Source of the DNA: Paracoccaceae bacterium
GTDB taxonomy: Bacteria; Pseudomonadota; Alphaproteobacteria; Rhodobacterales; Rhodobacteraceae
Assembly: GCA_018222665.1 (NCBI GenBank)
Contig: JAAEZW010000012.1
Coordinates: 1-17,069 of the forward strand
Length of the DNA stretch: 17,069 nt
Reading direction: 5' to 3'
Part shown: piece by piece, positions 1 through 8,364 of the stretch
Numbering within the stretch: position 1 is the stretch's first letter
How the letters are laid out: each line of letters starts with the position of its first letter
Notes under the pieces: generated by a model
Databases searched by the model: none
The model's input: only the letters and a program-made list of their open reading frames with translations
What the model was told of the DNA's origin: nothing
Translations under genes and position numbers: made by a program

Positions 1-411
1 GATCAAACTGTCATTGATAAGATCAAAGCAAGCTTTGCGCGCCAAAGTTATATGATTACACTTGGTGCTGCGTTGGATCACATTGAAACTGGTTCAGTCA
101 GCATTCGGGCCCCCATGTCGGATCATATCCTGCAACAACACGGGTTTGCACATGCGGGTGTTGCGTTTTCTATTGGGGATAGTGCGGCAGGCTATGCGGC
201 ACTGACATTGATGCCGGCCGATGCTGAGGTTTTGACAACTGAGATGAAAATCAACCTATTGGCCCCCGCCAGTGGGGATTTGATTATCGCCAAGGGCCGC
301 GTGATTAAGGCAGGTCGCCGTTTGACAATCGTGGGGGCGGATGTTTTTGCCATGACTGATGATCAAGAAAAACACATCGCGATTTTACTAGGCACAATGA
401 TTTCAAGCTAA
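1..411 (+). CDS. PaaI-family hotdog thioesterase, 5' end cut off by the window
   Basis: The reading frame is open from base 1 to the TAA at 409-411 (136 codons seen), so the true start lies outside the window. The ATG at 52 is internal, because the codons before it encode DKIKASFARQSY, which fits the usual start of this family. Members are small hotdog-fold acyl-CoA thioesterases acting in the cytoplasm, often in phenylacetate or other aromatic acid degradation. The active-site block is visible as QQHGFAHAG followed by GDSAAGYAAL, giving the conserved His-Ala-Gly and the Asp. The downstream KINLLAPASG strand is also typical. The natural substrate cannot be told from sequence. Only a few N-terminal residues are likely missing, since relatives are about 140 residues long. 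Confidence 0.85.
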   Translation, partial: DQTVIDKIKASFARQSYMITLGAALDHIETGSVSIRAPMSDHILQQHGFAHAGVAFSIGDSAAGYAALTLMPADAEVLTTEMKINLLAPASGDLIIAKGRVIKAGRRLTIVGADVFAMTDDQEKHIAILLGTMISS

Positions 412-415
412 TGTG

Positions 416-445
416 ATGACATTCCGCCATTCTGCATCCTATATA
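416..445 (+). promoter_or_regulatory. Possible sigma-70-type promoter ahead of the DUF2059 gene
   Basis: ATGACA at 416-421 (5 of 6 matches to TTGACA) lies 18 bases before TATATA at 440-445. Transcription would begin near 452, leaving a short leader with GGAG at 466-469. The -10 element falls inside the inverted repeat at 431-461. This rests on consensus matching only. Confidence 0.35.
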
Positions 446-461
446 AGGAATAGGGTGCAGA
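431..461. repeat. 12-bp inverted repeat with 7-base loop in the gap before the DUF2059 gene
   Basis: The arm at 431-442 (TCTGCATCCTAT) pairs along its full length with 450-461 (ATAGGGTGCAGA), with one T-G wobble, around the loop ATAAGGA. No T run follows, so it is a poor intrinsic terminator for the thioesterase gene. It overlaps the candidate -10 and ends four bases before the GGAG ribosome binding site. It could be an operator or a structured 5' leader. Confidence 0.6.
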
Positions 462-474
462 GATCGGAGTTTGT

Positions 475-1284
475 ATGAGACTTATTTTTGTGGCGGTTTT
501 ATCTTGGCTGGCTTGGGTACATTTCGCGACAGCGGATCAGGCGCGTGTCGCGCAACTTTTTGATGCGCTGAATATGGATGAAATCATTTCGATCATGCAA
601 GATGAAGGCAAACTTGATGCGGTCGCCACGATTGAAATTTATGCAGAGCGTGCTGTTGATGATGAGGTCAAAGCGCAGATTGATCGCATTTTCGATAAAA
701 CGGAAATGCGGGTCGTGTTGAACAACCTGACATCTGAAAACATGAATGACGCACAAATCGCTGCGGCAACCAAATTCCTTAACAGCGATGTTGGCATGCG
801 TGCGAACACCTTGGAAACAACCGCACGACGCGCCATTTCGGATGACATGATCGAGGAATATGCATTGTCGCAATTTGAGGATGCAAGCGAACTGCCCCGT
901 CACAAACAGTTTCAGGATTTGATCACGACATTGGATTTGATTGATCAAAACACCTATGGCGCGATGGGCGCGCAATATGTTTTCATGCGCCAGTTGGCTG
1001 GGACAGACGCATTGGGATTAACCGATGATGCGATCACCGAATTGCTTATGGCCAGCGAAGAAGAGTTGCGCGCGGGGATTGCCGAATGGCTATATGGCTT
1101 TTTCAACATGGCCTATGCCCCGCTTAGTGATGCGGATTTGGCAACCTATATCGCCTTTCAAAAATCGGATGCAGGTCAGGCGCTTAACCGGTCTCTATTT
1201 GCGGGCTTTAATGAACTAAGCGTGCGGCATGCCCAAAAAATGGGGGCGATGGTCGCGGAATTGTTGCAAGTGCGGGATTTATAA
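475..1284 (+). CDS. Exported DUF2059-domain protein of unknown function
   Basis: The 269-residue product begins with a short hydrophobic signal peptide (about residues 1-20, ending HFATA before DQ), so it is probably periplasmic. The start ATG is set by GGAG at 466-469, five bases upstream. A DUF2059-like segment occurs twice: NDAQIAAATKFLNSDVG near residues 91-107 and SDADLATYIAFQKSDAG near 218-234. The two copies share the pattern of a helix followed by F-x-x-S/N-S-D-x-G. The rest is mostly acidic and helical, with no catalytic motif. The family is common in Proteobacteria and has no settled function. The gene stands alone between an inverted repeat and a possible terminator at 1338-1363, so it is probably monocistronic. 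The family assignment is by recognition, not by search. Confidence 0.75.
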   Translation: MRLIFVAVLSWLAWVHFATADQARVAQLFDALNMDEIISIMQDEGKLDAVATIEIYAERAVDDEVKAQIDRIFDKTEMRVVLNNLTSENMNDAQIAAATKFLNSDVGMRANTLETTARRAISDDMIEEYALSQFEDASELPRHKQFQDLITTLDLIDQNTYGAMGAQYVFMRQLAGTDALGLTDDAITELLMASEEELRAGIAEWLYGFFNMAYAPLSDADLATYIAFQKSDAGQALNRSLFAGFNELSVRHAQKMGAMVAELLQVRDL

Positions 1285-1296
1285 GCCCTACGCGTG

Positions 1297-1325
1297 TTGA
1301 CATTTTCCATGCCCCCTTGCATAAG
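1297..1325 (+). promoter_or_regulatory. Probable promoter of rplU-rpmA
   Basis: A perfect TTGACA at 1297-1302 is followed, after exactly 17 bases, by CATAAG at 1320-1325 (4 of 6 matches to TATAAT), in the gap before rplU. Transcription would start near 1332, giving a leader of about 130 bases before the rplU ATG at 1465. It is the best housekeeping promoter match I saw in the window. Confidence 0.6.
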
Positions 1326-1337
1326 CGGGCTCTCATT

Positions 1338-1363
1338 GGCGCGGATTCCCCGCCTTTATTTAT
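1338..1363 (+). terminator. GC-rich hairpin plus T-rich tail: terminator of the DUF2059 gene or leader attenuator of rplU
   Basis: GGCGCGGATTCCCCGCC at 1338-1354 folds into a stem of six pairs around one C-C mismatch, with a three-base loop, and is followed by TTTATTTAT. It looks like a modest intrinsic terminator 54 bases past the DUF2059 stop. However, it lies downstream of the TTGACA/CATAAG promoter. If that promoter is real, the hairpin is the first element of the rplU leader and could act as an attenuator. The rest of the leader (1364-1464) holds small stems such as CCTG-TCTT-CAGG near 1419-1430 and no ORF I would support. Confidence 0.4.
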
Positions 1364-1464
1364 CCACATACGTCCATTGGGGCGCGCAGTTTGGGGCGAT
1401 GCAGCCTGCATTACAACACCTGTCTTCAGGGGCCGAAAAACGCGGAAACGAAAAGGAAAGACGC

Positions 1465-2139
1465 ATGTTTGCTGTCCTAAAGACTGGCGGTAAGCAGTAC
1501 AAAGTTCAATCGGGCGATTTGCTTCGTGTTGAAAAATTGGCTGCAGACGCAGGTGAAACAGTTCAATTCAATGAAATTCTAATGCTTGGCGGGGATTCAC
1601 CCGTTGTTGGTTCTCCGCGCGTTGATGGCGCGGCAGTGCAGGCCGAAGTGATCGATCAGATCAAAGGCCCAAAGACAATCAACTTTGTTAAGCGTCGTCG
1701 TAAGCACAGCTCGCAACGTACAAAAGGCCACCGTCAACAGCTTACATTGTTGCGCGTAACTGAAATCCTATCTTCTGGTGCAGATGCATCTGGCATCAAA
1801 GCAGCAGTTGGCGCAGGTTCAGTTGCCTCAGCAGCACCTGTTGCTGCGGCAAAATCAGCAGCAAAAGCTAAAGCAGCAGCACCTGTTGCTGCGGCAAAAC
1901 CAGCAGCAAAAGCCAAAGCAGCAGCATCTGCAGCAGCGGCAGGCGCAGATGACCTGAAGCAACTTTCAGGCGTTGGCCCAGCTCTTGAGAAAAAGCTAAA
2001 CGCAGCAGGCGTAACATCTTTTGCGCAAATTGCAGCGTGGACAGACGCCGATGTAGCTGCTATGGACGAGCAACTGTCACTCAAAGGCCGTATCGAGCGT
2101 GAAGGTTGGATCGCTCAGGCCAAAGAATTGGCAAACTAA
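1465..2139 (+). CDS. rplU: 50S ribosomal protein L21 with Ala/Lys linker and C-terminal helix-hairpin-helix extension
   Basis: Residues 1-103 are a standard L21, a 23S rRNA-binding protein of the large subunit, with [14 protein letters not shown] at the start and the basic [15 protein letters not shown] near the end. The start is ATG 1465, preceded by AAAAGGAAAG at 1451-1460; the frame is open further upstream but that part does not look like L21. Residues 104-162 form an Ala/Lys/Pro/Val linker. Residues 163-224 form a helix-hairpin-helix-like domain ([20 protein letters not shown]). The total of 224 residues is about twice the usual L21 length; such tails are familiar in Rhodobacterales. The linker is partly built from a 45-bp tandem duplication. 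The gene is followed after 12 bases by rpmA, the conserved L21-L27 pair, and was probably transcribed from the promoter at 1297-1325. Confidence 0.95.
   Translation: MFAVLKTGGKQYKVQSGDLLRVEKLAADAGETVQFNEILMLGGDSPVVGSPRVDGAAVQAEVIDQIKGPKTINFVKRRRKHSSQRTKGHRQQLTLLRVTEILSSGADASGIKAAVGAGSVASAAPVAAAKSAAKAKAAAPVAAAKPAAKAKAAASAAAAGADDLKQLSGVGPALEKKLNAAGVTSFAQIAAWTDADVAAMDEQLSLKGRIEREGWIAQAKELAN
1831..1920 (+). repeat. Two tandem 45-bp direct repeats inside the L21 linker
   Basis: Units 1831-1875 and 1876-1920 match at 43 of 45 positions; the differences are TCA/CCA and GCT/GCC. They encode [15 protein letters not shown] and [15 protein letters not shown]. The unit is a multiple of three, so copy-number change keeps the frame. 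The near identity suggests a recent duplication. Confidence 0.9.
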
Positions 2140-2151
2140 GGAGACGAAGGA

Positions 2152-2421
2152 ATGGCACACAAGAAAGCAGGCGGTTCATCCCGTAACGGTCGCGACTCAG
2201 CTGGTCGTCGTCTTGGCGTAAAAATCTTTGGCGGTCAGGCTGTTATCCCAGGCAACATCATCGTGCGTCAGCGCGGCAACAAGTGGTGGCCAGGTGAAGG
2301 CGTAGGTCAAGGTAAAGACCATACGCTATTTGCAACAGCTGAAGGCCAAGTGAAATTTCACAAAGGTCTGAAAGGCCGTACATTTATTTCAGTACTTCCG
2401 ACAGCGGAGGCCGCTGAATAA
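2152..2421 (+). CDS. rpmA: 50S ribosomal protein L27
   Basis: The 89-residue protein begins [16 protein letters not shown], the flexible N-terminal tail that in bacterial L27 reaches toward the peptidyl transferase centre. It then carries the family core [10 protein letters not shown] and GNIIVRQRG. The tail starts directly at MAHKK, so there is no cleavable N-terminal extension of the Firmicutes type. AAGGAG at 2138-2143 overlaps the rplU stop and lies eight bases before the ATG, indicating co-transcription and close translation with rplU. A strong intrinsic terminator follows at 2450-2490. Confidence 0.97.
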   Translation: MAHKKAGGSSRNGRDSAGRRLGVKIFGGQAVIPGNIIVRQRGNKWWPGEGVGQGKDHTLFATAEGQVKFHKGLKGRTFISVLPTAEAAE

Positions 2422-2449
2422 GCCGAAAACCGAAAAGTTAAGCTTTCAA

Positions 2450-2490
2450 AAAGGGGATCGGCAAAGCGCCGGTCCCCTTTATTTTTTATT
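2450..2490 (+). terminator. Intrinsic terminator of rplU-rpmA
   Basis: The arm 2450-2462 pairs along all 13 positions (one T-G wobble) with 2468-2480 around the loop AAAGC. It is followed by TTT-A-TTTTTT-A-TT through 2490. It lies 28 bases past the rpmA stop. Confidence 0.92.
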
Positions 2491-2546
2491 AACCAATGTT
2501 GGTGTAGCTAGGGTCACATCCAACAAAACGAAACTGGAAATGACAG

Positions 2547-3146
2547 ATGTATGTCGCAGTCACATCATTGGCGGCCTTCGCCTTTAGCCAGATCGCAACG
2601 CCGGGACCGGCGAACATGGCGATGTTAGCCGCGGGTGCGCGTCTGGGGTTTCGTGCGGCATTGCCGTTTATGTTTGGTGTGTTACTGGGCAAACAATTGA
2701 TCATCTGGCCCATTGGCTTTGGTCTGATGGAATTGGCCACCCAAGTGCCGCTTTTATTCTTGGCCCTTAAATATATTTCGGCGGGCTACATTATGTGGCT
2801 TGCTTGGCGCGTGGCGAATATGCGGTTGAACGTGGATCATGATACTGTTGGCTTGGGGTTTCGGGCAGGATTGTTCGTGCATCCCCTTAATCCCAAAGCA
2901 TGGATGATGATCACCTACAGTTTTTCCAATTATGTGGCTGTGGATGCCCCTGTTTGGATCGCCACGGCATGGATTGCGGGCACATTGTTCGTAATACAGG
3001 CGATTTGCCACCCGATTTGGACTTTTTTCGGCGATCGTATCGCCAAAACTATAATCGGCACCCCCTTTGAACGTTATTTGATGTGGGGGCTCGCAGGATT
3101 GACCGTTGCGTTTGTTCTGTTTGCTCTTTTAAGAGGAGAACTTTGA
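2547..3146 (+). CDS. LysE/RhtB-family amino acid exporter
   Basis: The 199-residue hydrophobic protein has about six membrane-spanning segments. Near its start it carries the family signature TPGPANMAMLAAGARLGFRA followed by FMFGVLLGK. A second conserved block, LNPKAWMM, is in the middle. LysE/RhtB proteins export amino acids or related metabolites across the inner membrane; the substrate cannot be assigned here. ATG 2547 has a weak GGAAA at 2536-2540 as ribosome binding site and places the TPGP motif near residue 18, as expected. The GNAT gene begins one base after this stop, with its ribosome binding site inside the last lysE codons, so the two are co-translated. The gap 2491-2546 after the rpmA terminator must hold the promoter, but I see no convincing match there. 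Confidence 0.88.
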   Translation: MYVAVTSLAAFAFSQIATPGPANMAMLAAGARLGFRAALPFMFGVLLGKQLIIWPIGFGLMELATQVPLLFLALKYISAGYIMWLAWRVANMRLNVDHDTVGLGFRAGLFVHPLNPKAWMMITYSFSNYVAVDAPVWIATAWIAGTLFVIQAICHPIWTFFGDRIAKTIIGTPFERYLMWGLAGLTVAFVLFALLRGEL

Positions 3147-3147
3147 T

Positions 3148-3687
3148 ATGAAACTTGATGCGATCACAACACAGCCTGTTGTTGAAACCGCGCGCTTTGT
3201 GCTGCGCCCTTTGCGCCGCTCTGATGCGGGTTTGATTGAGTTTTACACAAAGGACGAACGCGTCGCGCGTCAAACGACGACGACTCCGCATCCTCTGCCT
3301 CCGGGGGCGACAGAAACCTTTATCAATCGGTGTTTATCGGTTGAGCGGGAAGAGGATGTCTGGGCGATTGATGCAAGTGCCATAGGCTGGTCCGAAGTGG
3401 TCGGCTTGGTCAGTCTTGAACGCCTGAGCCGCAACCAATCCGAATTGGGGTATTGGGTGGCGCCTACGTTTTGGAACCAGGGCGTGGCATCCGAGGTTTC
3501 CGCCGCGATCATTGAGGCCAATCCAATGAAAAACGACACGATCTTTGCCGCTGTGTTTCAGGATAATCCAGCCTCTGCGCGTGTGTTGACCAACTGTGGT
3601 TTCGAATATGTCGGCGATGCCGAGGCCTTTTCCGTTGCCCGCAACGCAAAGGTTGCGACATGGACCTATATTCGTAAGTTTACCTAA
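3148..3687 (+). CDS. GNAT-family N-acetyltransferase (RimJ/RimL-like)
   Basis: The 179-residue protein has the N-terminal strand ETARFVLRPLRRSDA, the acetyl-CoA-binding region ELGYWVAPTFWNQGVASEV (motif A) and DNPASARVLTNCGFEYVG (motif B), the layout of RimJ/RimL-type GNAT enzymes. These acetylate amino groups on protein N-termini, metabolites or antibiotics; the acceptor is unknown. The motif A glycine pattern is W-N-Q-G-V-A rather than the common W-G-x-G. AGAGGAGA just before the lysE stop serves as ribosome binding site, and the lysE stop and this ATG are separated by one base. It probably forms an operon with lysE and the small ORF at 3697. Being beside an amino acid exporter suggests, but does not show, a small amine substrate. 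Confidence 0.88.
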   Translation: MKLDAITTQPVVETARFVLRPLRRSDAGLIEFYTKDERVARQTTTTPHPLPPGATETFINRCLSVEREEDVWAIDASAIGWSEVVGLVSLERLSRNQSELGYWVAPTFWNQGVASEVSAAIIEANPMKNDTIFAAVFQDNPASARVLTNCGFEYVGDAEAFSVARNAKVATWTYIRKFT

Positions 3688-3696
3688 GGCGTCATA

Positions 3697-3792
3697 ATGT
3701 CAAAACGCACATCACATATTTCACCACGAGTATCCGTTTTTGGCACGCCGATGGCGGGGCCGATGGGCCAAATTTGGCGATATTTGAGATAA
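3697..3792 (+). CDS. Candidate 31-residue small protein, unrecognised
   Basis: ATG 3697 to TAA 3790-3792 encodes a basic 31-residue peptide beginning MSKRTSHISPRV, with GTPMAGPMG in the middle and ending IWRYLR. TAAGG at 3685-3689, overlapping the GNAT stop, is a reasonable ribosome binding site seven bases upstream. An intrinsic terminator follows at 3816-3848, so the ORF would be the last cistron of the lysE-GNAT unit. The composition looks protein-like: varied residues, Pro and Gly at turns, an aromatic-basic tail, no signal peptide and no long hydrophobic stretch. I do not recognise a family. An ORF this short can occur by chance, and only conservation or expression data would settle it. 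Confidence 0.4.
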   Translation: MSKRTSHISPRVSVFGTPMAGPMGQIWRYLR

Positions 3793-3815
3793 CGAAAAAA
3801 CGTATTTTCACCCTC

Positions 3816-3848
3816 AAAGGTCGCCATATCCGGCGGCCTTTTTGTTTC
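3816..3848 (+). terminator. Intrinsic terminator after the lysE-GNAT unit, directly before the next ribosome binding site
   Basis: AAAGGTCGCC (3816-3825) pairs with GGCGGCCTTT (3832-3841) over ten positions including one T-G wobble. The loop is six bases and TTGTTT follows the TTT that closes the stem. AAGGAG of the next gene starts at 3850, two bases after the tail, so there is no room for a separate promoter between them. Confidence 0.8.
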
Positions 3849-3862
3849 TAAGGAGTATAATG

Positions 3863-4336
3863 ATGAAACGCATTATTCACACAGATCGTTTGGTTCTGCG
3901 CCCCGCCTACATTGGGGATGCGGCTAGGGTACTACAGATTGTGGAGTACGACATTTCAAAATGGCTGATCCCTGTGCCTGATCCATATACCTTGATGGAT
4001 GCCCAAGATTGGCTGTCCTCTCTTCGTTTTGAACGGGGGCGTTATGTTTGGGCGATCACCCGTGATGGCGATGTGATTGGCATGATTGGAATTGATCCTA
4101 CGCTCGGATATTGGATAGCAAAAGAACATTGGGGGCACGGGTATGTGCGCGAGGCCGCGCATGCCGTTTTGTCGGCCCATTTCCATGATCCTTTTGCTGA
4201 TCCGATTTACAGCGGTTATTTTGTTGAAAACGAACGCTCTGCGCGGGTTTTGACGCGTCTGGACTTTCACCCATGGGGAAACCCGACACAACTTTTTCAA
4301 CCGGATGGCAGGGCGAATTGCCCTTACAGAAAATGA
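3863..4336 (+). CDS. GNAT acetyltransferase, first domain of a tandem GNAT protein, C-terminus altered by a frameshift
   Basis: ATG 3863 is chosen because AAGGAG at 3850-3855 lies seven bases before it; the adjacent ATG 3860 is only four bases away. As read, the product has 157 residues: strand HTDRLVLRPAYIGDAARV, acetyl-CoA motif LGYWIAKEHWGHGYVREAA and motif B NERSARVLTRLDF. After LDFHPWG near 4279 the frame gives a non-GNAT tail ending NCPYRK. The -1 frame instead continues with GKPDTTFSTGWQGELPLQKM, which fits this family much better. A one-base loss in the G run 4275-4278, or -1 slippage at GGGAAAC 4276-4282, accounts for the change. With this and the second break repaired, the protein would be one tandem GNAT of 342 residues ending at 4889. 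The acceptor substrate is unknown. Confidence 0.75.
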   Translation: MKRIIHTDRLVLRPAYIGDAARVLQIVEYDISKWLIPVPDPYTLMDAQDWLSSLRFERGRYVWAITRDGDVIGMIGIDPTLGYWIAKEHWGHGYVREAAHAVLSAHFHDPFADPIYSGYFVENERSARVLTRLDFHPWGNPTQLFQPDGRANCPYRK

Positions 4337-4889
4337 TCCTAACACCAGAACAATGGGCGGCGTTAAACCCATTGGTTTTGACAGGGCAAAAGACAAAATT
4401 GCGTCCGATTGCGGCGTCTGACTATCAGCCGGCGAATGATGTTTTTAGCCTTGAATGCGTCACAAAAAATTTAGCCTACTGGCCGCACCCTTTGCCAGTT
4501 GAATATTTTAAAAACAGGATTGCCAAATCGCGCTGGAAAATGGCTGGAATGCTGGGTTGGCAATAGAAAATGAACATTGCAAATTCATCGGTTGGATCGG
4601 TTTCAATGCGCCAAGCCAAGGCATGAAGCAGGATATGGGTTTGGGATATGCCTTGCATCCAGATCATTGGGGGAATGGGTACATGTCCGATGCGGTTGAT
4701 GCGTTGACGCATTATCTGTTCCAACGCTATCCAATCGAAAAAATCACCGCTTACGCCAATCTGGACAATATTGGATCGCAGCGGGTTTTAGAGAAGTGTG
4801 GGTTTCAAAATGTTGGGGAAGAGGATCAAAAATCCCCCGCGCGGGGCACCATAGACCGCGTAGATCGATTTGAACGCTATCGCACGTAA
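4273..4889 (+). pseudogene. Second GNAT domain of the tandem protein, split by a further one-base frameshift
   Basis: Two overlapping frames carry one GNAT domain. The first (open 4273-4566, in -1 frame to the preceding domain) gives the end of domain one (GELPLQKMILTPEQWAAL), a short linker, and the N-terminal strand of domain two (KTKLRPIAASDYQPANDV). It then stops at TAG 4564-4566. The next -1 frame (to the stop at 4889) continues GWNAGLAIENEHCKFIGWIG, the acetyl-CoA motif MGLGYALHPDHWGNGYMSDA and motif B NIGSQRVLEKCGFQNVGEE. Adding one A to the AAAA run at 4537-4540 restores RWKNGWNAGLAIEN without a stop. An independent start for the second domain is possible (ATG 4333 or a TTG near 4375), but neither has a good ribosome binding site, so a fusion with the upstream domain is favoured. 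It may be a decayed gene or a sequencing artefact. Confidence 0.7.
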
Positions 4890-7096
<2,207 letters not shown>

Positions 7097-7107
7097 GGAA
7101 TAGGGGT

Positions 7108-8364
7108 ATGAGCGATCTCGGACAGCAGATGAAAGAAATGGGCGCACGTGCACGTGCAGCGGCGTCAGTGCTGGCCTATGCATCGCCGGAGGCCAAGACC
7201 AAAGCACTACTGGCTGCTGCCGATGCAATGGTTGCTGCGACGGATCATATTATTGCCGAAAATGCCAAGGATTTGGATTTTGGACGTGAAAAGGGCCTGA
7301 CAGATGCCATGATGGACCGTCTGATGTTGGACGCGGGTCGCATCACGGCCATGGCCGAGGGGCTGCGCACCATTGCGGGGCAGGCCGATCCTGTGGGAGA
7401 AGTGATCGCAGAATGGGATCGACCCACGGGCCTTCATATCCGTCGTGTGCGCACCCCCCTTGGCGTGATTGGCGTAATTTATGAAAGCCGCCCCAACGTC
7501 ACGGCGGATGCGGGGGCCTTGTGCCTGAAATCTGGAAATGCCGTCATTTTGCGTGGCGGCTCTGAAAGCCTGTACAGCGCTGCGGCCATTCACGCCTGTT
7601 TGGTGCAAGGGTTGCAGGCCGCAGGCCTACCCGAGGACGCCGTTCAAATCGTACCCACCCGAGATCGCGCCGCGGTTGAGCATTTGTTGAAGATGACCGA
7701 ATTTGTGGATGTCATCGTTCCCCGCGGTGGCAAAGGGTTGGTGGGATTGGTCCAACGCGAAGCGCGCGTTCCCGTTTTTGCCCATCTTGAGGGGATTGTG
7801 CATATCTACATTGATAAATCTGCGGATCCACAGAAAACCATGGATGTGGTCCTGAATTCAAAAACGCGGCGCACAGGGATATGCGGTGCAGCAGAGTGTT
7901 TGTTGATTCATCAGGATATTTTGGACACCTTGGGCCGCGATGTTTTGCGCGCGTTAATGGGGGCTGGCGTTTCGGTGCGCGGGGATGCCGCCATCGCAAA
8001 ATTAGATAACGTTGTCCCCGCTTTGGACACGGATTGGGGCACAGAGTATTTGGACAGCATCATTGCCGCCAAGACCGTTGCCGATGTGGACGCGGCGATT
8101 GAACATATCCAAACCTACAGCTCTGCACACACAGAATGCGTGATGTGCGAAGATATGGCCGTGCGTGACAAATTCTTCGAACGAATTGATAGCGCAATCC
8201 TGATGCACAATGCCTCGACCCAATTCGCCGACGGGGGTGAATTTGGAATGGGCGCAGAAATTGGCATTGCGACTGGTAAAATGCATGCCCGCGGCCCTGT
8301 CGGGGCCGCGCAGCTTACATCGTTTAAATATCTGGTCGAAGGAAACGGAACTACCCGCGCCTAA
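7108..8364 (+). CDS. proA: Glutamate-5-semialdehyde dehydrogenase (gamma-glutamyl phosphate reductase)
   Basis: The 418-residue protein reduces the ProB product with NADPH to glutamate semialdehyde, which cyclises toward proline. Landmarks are [17 protein letters not shown] (116-132), the glycine-rich [10 protein letters not shown] (202-211), the catalytic Cys259 in TGICGAAE, and HTECVM near the C-terminal part. The length is normal. AAGGAATAGGGG between the proB stop and ATG 7108 supplies the ribosome binding site, so obgE-proB-proA form one tight unit. The last 14 bases overlap the 3' end of chpT on the opposite strand, leaving no room for an ordinary terminator after proA. Confidence 0.96.
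   Translation: MSDLGQQMKEMGARARAAASVLAYASPEAKTKALLAAADAMVAATDHIIAENAKDLDFGREKGLTDAMMDRLMLDAGRITAMAEGLRTIAGQADPVGEVIAEWDRPTGLHIRRVRTPLGVIGVIYESRPNVTADAGALCLKSGNAVILRGGSESLYSAAAIHACLVQGLQAAGLPEDAVQIVPTRDRAAVEHLLKMTEFVDVIVPRGGKGLVGLVQREARVPVFAHLEGIVHIYIDKSADPQKTMDVVLNSKTRRTGICGAAECLLIHQDILDTLGRDVLRALMGAGVSVRGDAAIAKLDNVVPALDTDWGTEYLDSIIAAKTVADVDAAIEHIQTYSSAHTECVMCEDMAVRDKFFERIDSAILMHNASTQFADGGEFGMGAEIGIATGKMHARGPVGAAQLTSFKYLVEGNGTTRA

Noticed and set aside
499..975. 158-codon open frame on the minus strand inside the DUF2059 gene
   Set aside because: It lies wholly antisense to a convincing exported protein, has no recognisable motif and no ribosome binding site support, and its composition is that of a shadow frame.
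1831..1920. Direct repeats considered as a CRISPR or mobile-element remnant
   Set aside because: The two adjacent copies have no spacers, lie in frame inside rplU and encode the Ala/Lys linker.
4501..4515. TTTTAAAAAC as a possible -1 slippery site for the second GNAT frame break
   Set aside because: It does not fit X XXY YYZ in the reading frame, and a -1 slip there meets TAA at 4509-4511.
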